Shown: piece after piece, positions 28,252-37,996 of the stretch
Position numbering within the stretch: position 1 is the stretch's first letter
Layout: every line of letters begins with the position of its first letter
Assembly: GCF_022179525.1 (NCBI RefSeq)
Contig: NZ_BPQX01000012.1
Location: forward strand, 55,344-119,343
Reading direction: 5' to 3'
Length of the DNA: 64,000 nucleotides
Source of the DNA: Methylobacterium persicinum
GTDB lineage: Bacteria > Pseudomonadota > Alphaproteobacteria > Rhizobiales > Beijerinckiaceae
The notes under the pieces: model-generated
Databases searched by the model: none
Seen by the model: only the letters and a program-made list of their open reading frames with translations
Told to the model about the DNA's origin: nothing
Translations under genes and position numbers: made by a program

Positions 28252-29087
28252 GGTCCAGACTCATAACCAGTAGCTGACGGTTGCCGCGATGCTGACTGCT
28301 GCAAGGAAGTTGATGGCGAGGCGGTCATATCGTGTGGCGATGCGCCGGAAGTCTTTCAGGCGGCAGAACATGCGCTCGATGGCGTTTCGGTCGCGGTAGA
28401 GCACGGGAGAGAAGCAGTTCTTCCAGAGCCTGTTGGAGCGGGGCGGAATGTTCGGCATGGCGCCCATGCCCTCGACCTGTCGGCGGATCGCATCGCTATC
28501 GTAGCCCTTGTCACCATGGAGGATGCGGGCACTGGACATCTGGCGCAGCAGAACCGCTCCAGCGGTGCAATCTGCGACCTGTCCGCCGGTCAGCAGGAAT
28601 GCGACCGGTCGGCAGTGGCGGTCTGTCAGCGCATGGATTTTGGTCGTGCGCCCGCCCCGCGAGCGGCCGATCGCCTGACTGCTCTCCCCCCTTTTCCACC
28701 AGAAGCGGAGCGATGAGCTTTGACCGCAGAACTGTCGATCAGCACCTGGGCGGGAGGACCTCCTGCGCTGGCGAGAGCATGGAAGAGGTCTGTCCAGATC
28801 CCCTTGGCAGCCCATCGGACAAAGCGGTTGTAGAGCGTCTTGCGCGGCCCATATTCGGGCGGCGCGTCGATCCATCGGCCGCCCGATTTCAGGACATGCA
28901 CGATGCCGCTGATCACCCGCCGGTCATCGACACGCGGCTTGCCGCGCGTGTCCCTGGGCAGATACGGCTCAAGCCGCGCAAACTGCGCATCCGTGAGCCA
29001 GAAACGGTCTCCGCTCATCATCAGATCCTCCACGGACTGATGAATCACAACATGCTGCGAAGGCCAATTATTTTATGGGTCCGAGCC
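28252..29087 (-). mobile_element. IS5-family (IS427-like) insertion sequence, 836 bp, with CTAG target duplication
   Basis: Imperfect terminal inverted repeats (left GGTCCAGACTCATAA, right GGCTCGGACCCATAA, 11 of 15 match) and direct CTAG copies at 28248-28251 and 29088-29091. It carries one transposase in two overlapping frames. Removing the element and one CTAG restores the autotransporter frame exactly, so the insertion site is certain to within a base or two. Confidence 0.88.
28261..29048 (-). CDS. IS5-family transposase made by -1 frameshift (OrfA/OrfB)
   Basis: OrfA (29048 down to 28626) starts before SGDRFWLTDAQFARLEPYLP and carries the first DDE Asp (QVLIDSSAVKAHRSASG). OrfB (same strand, to 28261) carries the second Asp (ILHGDKGYDSDAIRRQ) and Glu (RDRNAIERMFCRLKDFRR). 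The frames join at a slippery AAAAGGGGGG (28695-28686); a -1 slip yields the usual family sequence GGKGGESSQAIGRSRGGRT. No damage is seen, so the element may be active. The starting Met could also be at 29021 or 29018. Confidence 0.85.
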
Positions 29088-29178
29088 CTAGGCCGGTGTG
29101 CCGCAGCAGCGAGGCGATAGATGTCCGCCGGCCCCTGCGATCCGTTGGGATTGATCGAACAAGCCTTTTCACGCGCAT
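29088..29178 (-). pseudogene. Detached 5' end of the subtilase autotransporter
   Basis: Encodes the first 30 residues: basic MRVKRLVRSIPTDRRGRR then a hydrophobic run that continues across the insertion as LLRHTGLGLAALGASVSHNA. Together they form an extended signal peptide typical of autotransporters. The frame joins that at 28251 exactly after the IS and one CTAG copy are removed. The ATG at 29178 is preceded by a weak purine stretch. Confidence 0.8.
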
Positions 29179-29748
29179 TCCACTCACCGCTTGATAGGAA
29201 ACAGGATCGGCCATCCGTGACGGAGTGGACCGAATGCTCGAAATTCAGGTCAGCTTGCCGGTCACCCGCGACTTGGGCGTGGGAGGGTCTATGATGGCAG
29301 AAAGGGGACGCGACGATTGCCTTCGGCGCCAGACATGGCACATCAGTCGCGCAGGAATCTTGATGCGCACACGTGCAGCCAATCGCTCTCTTGGGTGCTT
29401 TTTTGTTGAGCTATCGCTCAGTTTGAGTGCTGGTGCCAGGGATGTGAAAGCCCTGGTCGGCGGCTGCCGGTAACATGGCATCGCCTGTCGCTCGCCGCTG
29501 GTGGAGAGCGAGCGCAGCCCAGCATGTCAGGCATTGTATCTCTATCCCTTTGTCACTCATTGGCTCGGAGAGCCATCGAGCATGGCGGCAATGGAAAAAT
29601 TCGTCACCTAATTAGTCTAGGTTACGGTTCATAAAATCTGCTTGTCCAGAAAATTTAAGCAACTTTCAGAAACTATCTCTGGATATATTGGGTTGCGGTC
29701 GGATCGATATTATAATCAATTGGTGTAAGGCCTCGACACCTCACGCTA
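29179..29748. other. Intergenic region upstream of autotransporter and second IS
   Basis: 570 bases. The part 29580-29720 is strongly AT-rich compared with the flanks and may be horizontally acquired promoter sequence. A small inverted repeat TGAGC-tatc-GCTCA lies near 29408. No convincing coding sequence; short frames here lack protein character. Confidence 0.4.
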
Positions 29749-30654
29749 GGCCGTGTGGACGGATTGCGGTGGGTTTAGGCAGAGGGGATTCCCTTCTGCC
29801 CCTTTCGGTGATTCATAGCGGGTCGGCTTTTGGCGAGATCGACCATGCTGACGCGGATGACGGACGAGGATTGGGCGCTGGCGCTGGAGGTGTTCCGCGC
29901 CTGCCGTTCACGGCGCGGCGACAAGGGTCGCGACGATCGCAAGTTCCTCGAAGCCATGCACTATTTCACTGTGCACAACATCACCTGGCGGGCACTGCCT
30001 GCCGAGTTCGGCGCGTGGAATAGCGTCTGGAAACGGTTCTGGCGGCTACGTCAGGCCGGCGTGTTCGAGCTTTACTTCGAAACCCTGGCCTCGCTGAGCC
30101 GCACGGCCCATCTGGTCCAGATGTTCGATTCCACCGTGGTGCGCGCCCACGTCTCCGCCGCCGGAGCAAAAGGGGGCAGGACGGCCAAGCCCTCGGCCGT
30201 TCGCGCGGCGGCTTCTCCACCAAGATCCACCTCAAGAGCGACTTCGACGGCCTGCCGATCGCCTTCCACCTGACCGGCGGGGAAGCCGGCGACAGTCCGC
30301 TCTTCAAGCTGCTGCTGGATCTGGGTCCCGATGTCACGCCGCGCGCGGCGCTCGCCGACAAGGGCTATGACGCCAAGGCCAACCGGGCCATCGCCCGGGC
30401 GCGCGGCATCGCGTCCGCCATCCCTTTCAAATCCAACGCGAAGGAGCGCCCAGCCTTCTTCCCGAAGGCGCTTTACAGGGGGCGCGCCCGCATCGAGCAG
30501 TGCTTCGGAAAGCTCAAGCGCTTCAAGCGCGTCGCCCTGCGCTGCGAGAAGACCGAATGCGGCTTCGCCGCCATCGTCGCTCTCGCCTTCAGCTTCATCC
30601 TCATCCTCATCCTCATCCTCATCCTCATCCTCATCAAAATCCGTCCACACAACC
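29749..30654 (+). mobile_element. Second IS5-family insertion sequence, about 906 bp, decayed
   Basis: Terminal inverted repeats GGCCGTGTGGACGGATT (left) and GGTTGTGTGGACGGATT (right, reverse strand) match at 15 of 17 positions, flanked by TA (or CTA) at 29747-29748 and 30655-30656. A different subgroup from the IS at 28252. It ends only ~175 bases from the stop of the molybdo-enzyme gene. Confidence 0.82.
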
Positions 30655-30657
30655 TAA
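29845..30657 (+). pseudogene. IS5-family transposase, frameshifted at its repeat-expanded 3' end
   Basis: OrfA starts LTRMTDEDWALALEVFRAC and carries DSTVVRAHVSAAGAKGG. A -1 slip on the AAAAGGGGG run near 30170 leads to GQDGQALGRSRGGFSTKIHL and on to ADKGYDAKANRAIARARG and RGRARIEQCFGKLKRFKR (DDE). The usual C-terminal end KSVHTT and its TAA (30655-30657) are present but out of frame: six ctcatc units followed by one extra A shift the frame, so translation runs past the IS end to 30695. Likely a non-functional or altered transposase. Confidence 0.75.
30594..30635 (+). repeat. Hexanucleotide microsatellite (ctcatc)6 plus one variant unit
   Basis: ttcatc at 30594-30599 followed by six perfect ctcatc units. 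It encodes alternating Leu-Ile at the C-terminus of the IS transposase and, with the extra A after it, puts the ending out of frame. Such simple repeats expand by slippage. Confidence 0.9.
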
Positions 30658-30830
30658 TATGGCGCAGTGGCACTCCACAAACCGATTACACATGAATTGC
30701 GCAAGATGGTCAATTAATTTCCAATTCGGTGCCAATTATAAACGATAAGATATAGTATTATTATATGAAGATCTGGCCATTAATATGGCAGCGATCGGCA
30801 GTGTGTCGTGGAACTTATAGTCTATCGTGG

Positions 30831-33512
30831 TCAGGTATATGTTTTTTTCTCCACCGCCGCCGCGCAGAACTTGAAGTCCGGCACGCGGGTGGTGGGATCC
30901 AGTCGGTTCACCGTCAGTTCGTTCGCAGCCGCCTCGAAGAAGGACATGGCCATCCACACGACGCCCGGCCGCACCGCCCGATCGGGCATAGCGGCGAGAT
31001 GCACCATCCCGCGGCGCGTGCGTACCTCCACTTCCCCTCCGACGGTCACGCCCAGCCGGGCGAGGTCGTCAGGATGCATGTGGGCCTGCGGCTCCGGGCT
31101 CAGGGCCTCCAGCACCGGCGAGCGGCGGGTCATGGTGCCCGTGTGCCAGTGTTCGCGCAGGCGGCCGGTCATCAGGATGAAGGGATAGTCGGCGTCCGTC
31201 ATCTCGTCCGCACCACTCGCGTCGAGAGGCACGATGGCGGCCTTGGCCCCGCGGGGAAAATCATCGCCGAACAGGCTCTCGCCGGCGCCGGCTGGGCGCA
31301 AGGGGTAGCGCGCATGGTCGTCTTGGACCATCATCCGCCAGCTGAAGCCGGCAAGGGTGGGCAGTTCCTGCGCCATGTCCTCGAACAGGCTCTCCACAGT
31401 CAGATTTGCCCACGATAGGCCGAGGCGCGCGCCGATGTCGCGAATGATGCGCCAGTCCGGTCGCGCGCCGCCGGGCAGGGGCAGCGCCGGTGCGATGCGT
31501 TGCACCAGTCGGTCGGTATTGGTCACGGTACCCGCCCGCTCCGCCAGCGCCGCTGCGGGCAGGATCACATCGGCGAAGGCCGCGGTCTCGGTGGGGAAGA
31601 TATCCTGCACCACCAGATGCTCCAGGCAGGCCAGCCCGGCGCGGGTGACGGCGAGGTCCGGGTTGGCCATGGCCGGGTTGCCACCCACCACATAGAGCCC
31701 GCGCACCGCCCCTCGACGGGCCGCATCGAACATTTCCACCACCGTGTGACCTGCCTGCGCAAGCGGCCGGTAGCCGGGGAGATAGTTGGGCAACAGGCCG
31801 GCGTCGCAGGAGCCCTGCACGTTGTTCTGCCCGCGCAGGGGATGGAGGCCCGCGCCGGGACGACCCACCTGCCCGCACACGAGAGCGAGGGCGATGACGG
31901 CCCGGATGTTGTCCGCGCCGAAGGCGTGCTGCGAGGCACCCATGCCCCAGAAGGTCATGGCCGCGCGCGTCCCGGCGAACAGGCGGGCGGCGGCCACGAT
32001 GTCCTGCGCCGGAACGCCCGTGAGGCCGGCCGCCATCTCCGGCGTGAAAGGTGCGACCCGCGCGCGCAGCGCCTCGAAGCCCTCCAGCCGCCCAGAGACG
32101 AAATCCCGGTCGTGGAGCCCCTCCTCAATCACCACGCGCGTCATGGCGGAGAGCAGGGCCACATCCGTCCCCGGGGCCGTCCTGAGGTGATGGGTGGCGA
32201 ACCGCGACAGGGCCTGAATGCCGGGATCCACCAGGATGAGCTTCGTCCCACGCCGAAAGGCATTCTTCATGAAGGAGGCGGCCACCGGATGGTTGCTGTC
32301 CGGGTTGCTGCCCACCATCAGCACCACCTCGGCGCAGGCGATCTCCTCGATGGGGGCGGTCACGGCGGCGAAGCCGGTGGCCTCCGCCAGCGGCGGCACC
32401 GAGGCGCACAAGCGTGTGCAGTGGTCAACATGGGGGGTGCCCAAGCCCATGCGTGCGAGTTTCTGCAGGAGATAGGCATCTTCGTTCGAACCCTTTGCCG
32501 ACCCTAGCACCGCCAGAGATCCGGGGCCGTGCGCCGCGCGCAACCGGGCGAAGCCACGAGCGGCGGTGTCCAGCGCCTCGTCCCAGTCAACGGGACGGAA
32601 CAGGTCCAGCACCGCGGCGCCGCGCAGGGCGAGGGCCGGATCCTTGGGCGCATCCGCCCGGCGCACCAGGGGCACGGTGAGGCGATCCGGATGCCTCAGG
32701 TAGGAAAAGCCGAAGCGGCCCTTGACACACAACCGACCGCGGTTCGCCGGGCCGTCGGCACCTTCCGCCCACGCCACCTCGTCGTCGACCATATGCAGGG
32801 TGACCCGGCAGCCGACGCTGCAGAAGGGGCAGACCGTTTCGCCCTTGGCCGTCACCGCGGTCCGTCCACCGGCCCGCTCCAGCGCCTTGGGCGCCAGCGC
32901 GCCGGTGGGGCAGAGCTGGGCGCATTCCCCGCAGGAGGCGCAGTTGCTCTCCCCCATGGCCATCCCGGCATCGAATGTCACGTGGATGCCGTCGCCTCGC
33001 CCGGCGAGGGCGATGACCCCATTCACCTGCACGTCACGGCATCCCGCCCGGCACTTGCCGCAGCGGATGCACGCCTCCGGGTCGAGGACAATGGCGGGGT
33101 GGCTGGCATCCGCGGGACGGCCTGCCGCCCGGTGGCCGAAGCGATCGGGATCGGCTCCGGTGCGCGCGACGAGATCGAGGAACGGCGTGTCGGGGTGGCG
33201 CGCCTTCGCCGCGGCGCTCATCTCGGAGGCGAGCAGGCTGACCGCGAGCCGCCGCACCCGCGCGGCGCGCGGCGTGTCGGTGCGCACGGCGAGTCCGGTC
33301 CGGACCCTGTGGCGGCAGGCAGGAACCAACTCGGCTTCGCCCTCCACCTCCACCAGGCAGGTGCGACAGCTGCCCATGGGCGCGAAGCCATCGCGCGTAG
33401 AAGCGCACAGGTGAGGTAGGTCGAGTCCGGCGGCGGTGGCCGCCTGCAGCAGGCTCTGCCCGTCCTGCGCGGCAACGGGCTGGCCGTCGATGGTGAAGTT
33501 GATGAGGCTCAT
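30831..33512 (-). CDS. Formate-dehydrogenase-like molybdopterin subunit, co-operonic with phosphite transporter
   Basis: 893 residues, FdsA/NuoG-like architecture. Residues 1-80: 2Fe-2S ferredoxin (C36, C49, C52, C66). About 140-205: two 4Fe-4S clusters (C148/151/154/158 and C191/194/197/201). From 228: molybdopterin domain with its own 4Fe-4S (C228, C231, C235, C262). The Mo-ligand is C369 in HCTRLCASVPP; formate dehydrogenases carry a His right after this Cys, but here it is Ala370. The substrate Arg is kept (R560 in PLRGQNNVQGSCD). The C-terminal dinucleotide-binding domain is complete. ATGA overlap with the flavoprotein gene, and hence in the operon ptxB-ptxC-ptxA. No fdhD/fdsC chaperone nearby. 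Formate is the family substrate; the change at 370 and the operon suggest another, possibly phosphite or hypophosphite. Confidence 0.85.
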   Translation of the reverse strand: MSLINFTIDGQPVAAQDGQSLLQAATAAGLDLPHLCASTRDGFAPMGSCRTCLVEVEGEAELVPACRHRVRTGLAVRTDTPRAARVRRLAVSLLASEMSAAAKARHPDTPFLDLVARTGADPDRFGHRAAGRPADASHPAIVLDPEACIRCGKCRAGCRDVQVNGVIALAGRGDGIHVTFDAGMAMGESNCASCGECAQLCPTGALAPKALERAGGRTAVTAKGETVCPFCSVGCRVTLHMVDDEVAWAEGADGPANRGRLCVKGRFGFSYLRHPDRLTVPLVRRADAPKDPALALRGAAVLDLFRPVDWDEALDTAARGFARLRAAHGPGSLAVLGSAKGSNEDAYLLQKLARMGLGTPHVDHCTRLCASVPPLAEATGFAAVTAPIEEIACAEVVLMVGSNPDSNHPVAASFMKNAFRRGTKLILVDPGIQALSRFATHHLRTAPGTDVALLSAMTRVVIEEGLHDRDFVSGRLEGFEALRARVAPFTPEMAAGLTGVPAQDIVAAARLFAGTRAAMTFWGMGASQHAFGADNIRAVIALALVCGQVGRPGAGLHPLRGQNNVQGSCDAGLLPNYLPGYRPLAQAGHTVVEMFDAARRGAVRGLYVVGGNPAMANPDLAVTRAGLACLEHLVVQDIFPTETAAFADVILPAAALAERAGTVTNTDRLVQRIAPALPLPGGARPDWRIIRDIGARLGLSWANLTVESLFEDMAQELPTLAGFSWRMMVQDDHARYPLRPAGAGESLFGDDFPRGAKAAIVPLDASGADEMTDADYPFILMTGRLREHWHTGTMTRRSPVLEALSPEPQAHMHPDDLARLGVTVGGEVEVRTRRGMVHLAAMPDRAVRPGVVWMAMSFFEAAANELTVNRLDPTTRVPDFKFCAAAVEKKTYT

Positions 33513-35002
33513 GCGCTAACACCGCGGCCGGGGATGGACAGCCGCCCGAGGAAGCGGCCCGCATTGCGCCCGAGCGCGCACAGGGAGGCTTCGCCCATGA
33601 CCGCTGCGAGGTCTTCGAGAAGATGCTGATCCAGCGGGCCCGGCGCAGCCAGGGCGCGCGAGGCGTGCGCGGTGCCGATGCGGCAGGGCCCACACTGGCC
33701 ACAGCTCTCCCGTGCCAGATAGGCCGCCATGCGGGCGGCAATGGCGCGCGGCTCGTCTGTCGCGCCGAACACGATCGCCCCGCCCGTGCCGAGGCGCAGC
33801 CCTTCGTCCAGCAGATCGGCAAGCGGCCTGTAGCAGTCTGCGGCGCTCACCAGCGCCCCCGCCGATCCGCCGATCACCATGCCGCCGAGGGCATGGCCGT
33901 CCTGCATTCCACCGGCGATCTCCACCAGGTCGGCGAGGCGCAACAGACCGCGCATCGGCTTCGGCCCCGGTGCGCACACCCGGCCCGAGACGCTGAACAG
34001 CCGAACCTCGGGATCCAGGAGGGCCGAGGCAGGCGAGCCCAGCGTGCCGCCCCACGCTGCAGTGACGCGATAGAAGGTCTCCACGTTGTGCAGCAAGGTG
34101 GGCCGGCCGAGATAGCCGCAGGCGGTGGGAAAGGGCGGGCGCTCGACAGGGCGGGCCGGGCGTCCCTCGAGGCTCGCGATGAGCGCCGTTTCCTCGCCGC
34201 AGATGAAAGCACCACCGCTGCGCCGCAGCTCCAGGGCGAGGCCCTCCGCGAGGCCGGCCCCCGCCACCTCCATCAGCGCTTGACGCAGGATGGCGTGGAT
34301 GGGGACGTAGTCGTCGCGCACGTAGAGGAACACCTGGTCCGCGCCTATCACCCGCGCGGCCACCAGGGCCGCCTCGATCACGCCGTGCGGGTCGTTCTCC
34401 AGGATGAAGCGGTCCTTGAAGATGGCAAGCTCGCCCTCGTCGCCGTTCACGATGACCACCGGCGTGCCGCCGGCAGCGATCACCTGCCGCCACTTCTCCG
34501 CCACCGGGAAGCCGACGCCCGCCCGCCCCACCGCCTGGTGCACCGACAGCCGCTCCAACATCTGCGCCGCCGCGCCGGGATCGGCCATGATGCGGCCGAG
34601 CTGCCCGTAGCCCCCTGCCGCCCGGTAGGCCGCGAAGGAGCGCGGAACGGGTTCGGGGCGGGGCCCGTCACAACGGTTGCGGCACACTCCGGCGCCGAGC
34701 GCGCCGTGCAGCAGGCCGCACACCAGATCGCCGCAGCCGTCGGCGGCATAGGGCGTGGTGGCGGCGTAGTTCACCGCCGGAAATGCGGTGGCCACCTCGT
34801 ATGCCTCGGAGGGGAACAGGCGCAGGCGCTCGGCCAGCGCCAGAAGCCCGGCCTGAGAGATGCCGATCCCGCCCTTGGCGTCGCGGACCTCCAGCAGGAT
34901 TTCCAGAAGCCGGCCGCGATCATCGCCGCGGGCAAGCACGGTGGCGATCGCGGCCCATTCTGCGGTGTCAGCGGGCGTCGCGGTCTCAGGAACGGGCGGC
35001 AC
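33509..35002 (-). CDS. NAD-linked formate-dehydrogenase-like flavoprotein subunit (FdsB/NuoF-like)
   Basis: 497 residues, GTG start. Residues ~15-75 resemble the helical N-terminal part of NuoE/FdsG (LLEILLEVRDAKGGIGISQ, AERLRLFPSEAYEVATAF), but the 2Fe-2S cysteine pattern of that family is not evident. The NuoF-like part has the FMN/NAD motifs GRAGVGFPVAEKW and NGDEGELAIFKDRFILENDP, FICGEETALIASLEG, and a 4Fe-4S cluster (ESCGQCGPCRIGT with a later Cys in EASLCALG). It would pass electrons from the molybdo-subunit to NAD. Its start lies 17 bases inside the ptxA-like ATPase gene and its stop overlaps the next start as ATGA: tight translational coupling in both directions. Confidence 0.85.
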   Translation of the reverse strand: MPPVPETATPADTAEWAAIATVLARGDDRGRLLEILLEVRDAKGGIGISQAGLLALAERLRLFPSEAYEVATAFPAVNYAATTPYAADGCGDLVCGLLHGALGAGVCRNRCDGPRPEPVPRSFAAYRAAGGYGQLGRIMADPGAAAQMLERLSVHQAVGRAGVGFPVAEKWRQVIAAGGTPVVIVNGDEGELAIFKDRFILENDPHGVIEAALVAARVIGADQVFLYVRDDYVPIHAILRQALMEVAGAGLAEGLALELRRSGGAFICGEETALIASLEGRPARPVERPPFPTACGYLGRPTLLHNVETFYRVTAAWGGTLGSPASALLDPEVRLFSVSGRVCAPGPKPMRGLLRLADLVEIAGGMQDGHALGGMVIGGSAGALVSAADCYRPLADLLDEGLRLGTGGAIVFGATDEPRAIAARMAAYLARESCGQCGPCRIGTAHASRALAAPGPLDQHLLEDLAAVMGEASLCALGRNAGRFLGRLSIPGRGVSA

Positions 35003-35789
35003 GATACAGGTCCTCCCGCAGGCCGGGGGTGAAGGCGGCCGCCGGGCCGTCGAAGAACAGGCGCCCCTGGCGCAGGGCGATGATGCGGTCGGCGTAGCGC
35101 ACGGCGAGATCCACCTGATGCAGGCTGCACAACACCGAGAAGCCGCGCTCCCGCGCCGCCCGCTGCAGGATCTGCAGCACGTTCTCGGAGGATTCCGGAT
35201 CGAGGCTGGATATGGGCTCGTCGGCGAGGATCAGTTCCGCCTGCTGGGCGAAGGCGCGGGCGATGGCGACCCGCTGCTGCTGCCCGCCGGAAAGACGCTC
35301 CGCGCGCTGATAGGCTTGGTCCATGAGGCCCACGCTGTCGAGGCAGGCGAGCGCCAATTGCCGGTCCCGCGCGCGGAAGCGGCGCAGCAGCACCCGCCAC
35401 AGGGGCGTCGTCGCGAGCCGGGCCGCCAGCACGTTGTCGATGGCGCTGAAGCGCTTTACCAGATTGAACTGCTGAAACACGAACCCCACCTCCCGGCGCA
35501 GCGCCTCAAGGGCAGCGGGCTTCAGGGCAGTCACCTCGGTGCCGCGGATGGTGACGCTTCCGGCATCCGGCTCCACCAGGCGGGTCAGGCAGCGGAACAG
35601 GGTGGACTTGCCGCACCCGGAGGGGCCGAGCAGCACCACGAACTGGCCGGCAGGCACGGTGCAGGAGACGCGATCCAGCACCACGCGACCGTCGAACGCC
35701 TTGCTCAGGTCGCGCACGACGATTGCGGCACCCTCCTCCTCGCCCAGGGAACGGTCGTGCGGCAGATGCGCAGGGGCGATGCTCTTCAT
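34986..35789 (-). CDS. ptxA: Phosphite/phosphonate ABC transporter ATP-binding protein (PtxA/PhnC-like)
   Basis: 267 residues. Walker [10 protein letters not shown], signature LSGGQQQRVAIARA, Walker B LILADEPISSLDP, switch His in SLHQVDLAVRYADRI; the SLHQVDLA form is typical of PhnC-type ATPases. Cytoplasmic motor for the permease and binding protein just upstream. Called PtxA because a clear phosphite dehydrogenase gene is divergently encoded, but phosphonates could also be carried. Confidence 0.85.
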   Translation of the reverse strand: MKSIAPAHLPHDRSLGEEEGAAIVVRDLSKAFDGRVVLDRVSCTVPAGQFVVLLGPSGCGKSTLFRCLTRLVEPDAGSVTIRGTEVTALKPAALEALRREVGFVFQQFNLVKRFSAIDNVLAARLATTPLWRVLLRRFRARDRQLALACLDSVGLMDQAYQRAERLSGGQQQRVAIARAFAQQAELILADEPISSLDPESSENVLQILQRAARERGFSVLCSLHQVDLAVRYADRIIALRQGRLFFDGPAAAFTPGLREDLYRAARS

Positions 35790-35810
35790 CGGTCAACTCC
35801 CATGGGCCGC

Positions 35811-36692
35811 TCAGGCGCGGCTTTCGCCTTCGAAAAGGCGCGTCGGCGTGCCGGCGCGGGTGGCGGCGGTCTCGGGGCTCAGCACGAGACGGCGCAAGTG
35901 GGCGCTCAGGGTGTCGATGGCGATCACCATGGCGAGGATGACGCCCAGCACGGTGGCCAACTTAGGAAAGTCGAGCAGGTCGATGGAGTCCTTCAGCGTC
36001 TGGCCGATGCCGCCGGCACCGACGATGCCCAGCACCGTGGAGGCGCGCACGTTGAACTCCCAGATGTAGAGGGTGACGGCGACGATGTTCGGCCACACGT
36101 CCGGCAGGAGGGCGTAGCGGAACGCGCGCACCGGGCCGGCACCGGTGAGCTCCAACGCCTCCACCGGGCCGCGATCGGCCGGCTCGATCACCTCAGTGAG
36201 CAGCTTGCCGAGGGCGCCCACCATGTTGAACATGACGGCCAGCACGCCAGTGAAAGGGCCGAACCCCACCGCCGCCACGAAGATGAGGGCGAATACCAGG
36301 ATCTCGGTGCCGCGCAGCACCCCGAACACCGCCCGCACCAAACGATAGACCAGAAGATTCGGCGTGGTGTTGCGCGCGGCAAGCGGCACCAGTGGGATGC
36401 ACACGAGAAGGGCGCCGATGGTGCCCACCGTGGCCATGGCGAGGGTCTGGAATGCGTCGCGCAGCACCCGGTCGATATCCCGTACGTCCGGCGGAAACAT
36501 CTGCTGGAACCAGGAGGCGATCTTCGGCAGCCCGTCCACGAGCTTCGCCAGGTCCACCTTCGCCGCCGCGAAGCACATCCCGAGGAACAGGGTCACGGCG
36601 AGGAAGACGAGCCCCCGCCGCAGATTGTGCCACGTTAGTAGCGACCGGGCCGGCTCGACGTAGCGTGTCTCCTCGAAGCTTGCGATGGTCAT
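35811..36692 (-). CDS. ptxC: Phosphite/phosphonate ABC transporter permease (PtxC/PhnE-like)
   Basis: 293 residues. An N-terminal membrane segment (LVFLAVTLFLGMCFAA) plus about five more. PhnE-type EAA region near VEALELTGAGPVRAFRYALLP and the family stretch NVRASTVLGIVGAGGIGQTL are clear. Starts 97 bases after the binding-protein gene, separated by two hairpins. Confidence 0.88.
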   Translation of the reverse strand: MTIASFEETRYVEPARSLLTWHNLRRGLVFLAVTLFLGMCFAAAKVDLAKLVDGLPKIASWFQQMFPPDVRDIDRVLRDAFQTLAMATVGTIGALLVCIPLVPLAARNTTPNLLVYRLVRAVFGVLRGTEILVFALIFVAAVGFGPFTGVLAVMFNMVGALGKLLTEVIEPADRGPVEALELTGAGPVRAFRYALLPDVWPNIVAVTLYIWEFNVRASTVLGIVGAGGIGQTLKDSIDLLDFPKLATVLGVILAMVIAIDTLSAHLRRLVLSPETAATRAGTPTRLFEGESRA

Positions 36693-36730
36693 GGACGGTC
36701 TCCCCTGGCTCGGCGCGCTATGAAACGGAC

Positions 36731-36780
36731 GCCCGGCTTCATGCCGGGCGCGACGTGGCCGGTGCCCGAAGGCACCGGCC
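36731..36780 (-). terminator. Double hairpin between ptxB and ptxC (attenuator or mRNA-stability element)
   Basis: Read on the minus strand, a 10-base perfect stem (GGCCGGTGCC-loop-GGCACCGGCC, 36757-36780) and then a 7-base stem (GCCCGGC-ttcat-GCCGGGC, 36731-36749). Neither has a T-run. Such structures after binding-protein genes let the binding protein be made in excess over the membrane parts. Confidence 0.6.
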
Positions 36781-36788
36781 CGCGCGGA

Positions 36789-37996
<1,208 letters not shown>

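Noticed and set aside
30594-30635. Short tandem units considered as a CRISPR-like array
   Set aside because: Six-base units with no spacers lie inside a transposase reading frame: a microsatellite. No CRISPR array or cas gene was found.
36731-36780. Hairpins between ptxB and ptxC as a full intrinsic terminator
   Set aside because: No T-run on the minus strand, and the downstream genes clearly belong to the same transporter; attenuation or stability is likelier.
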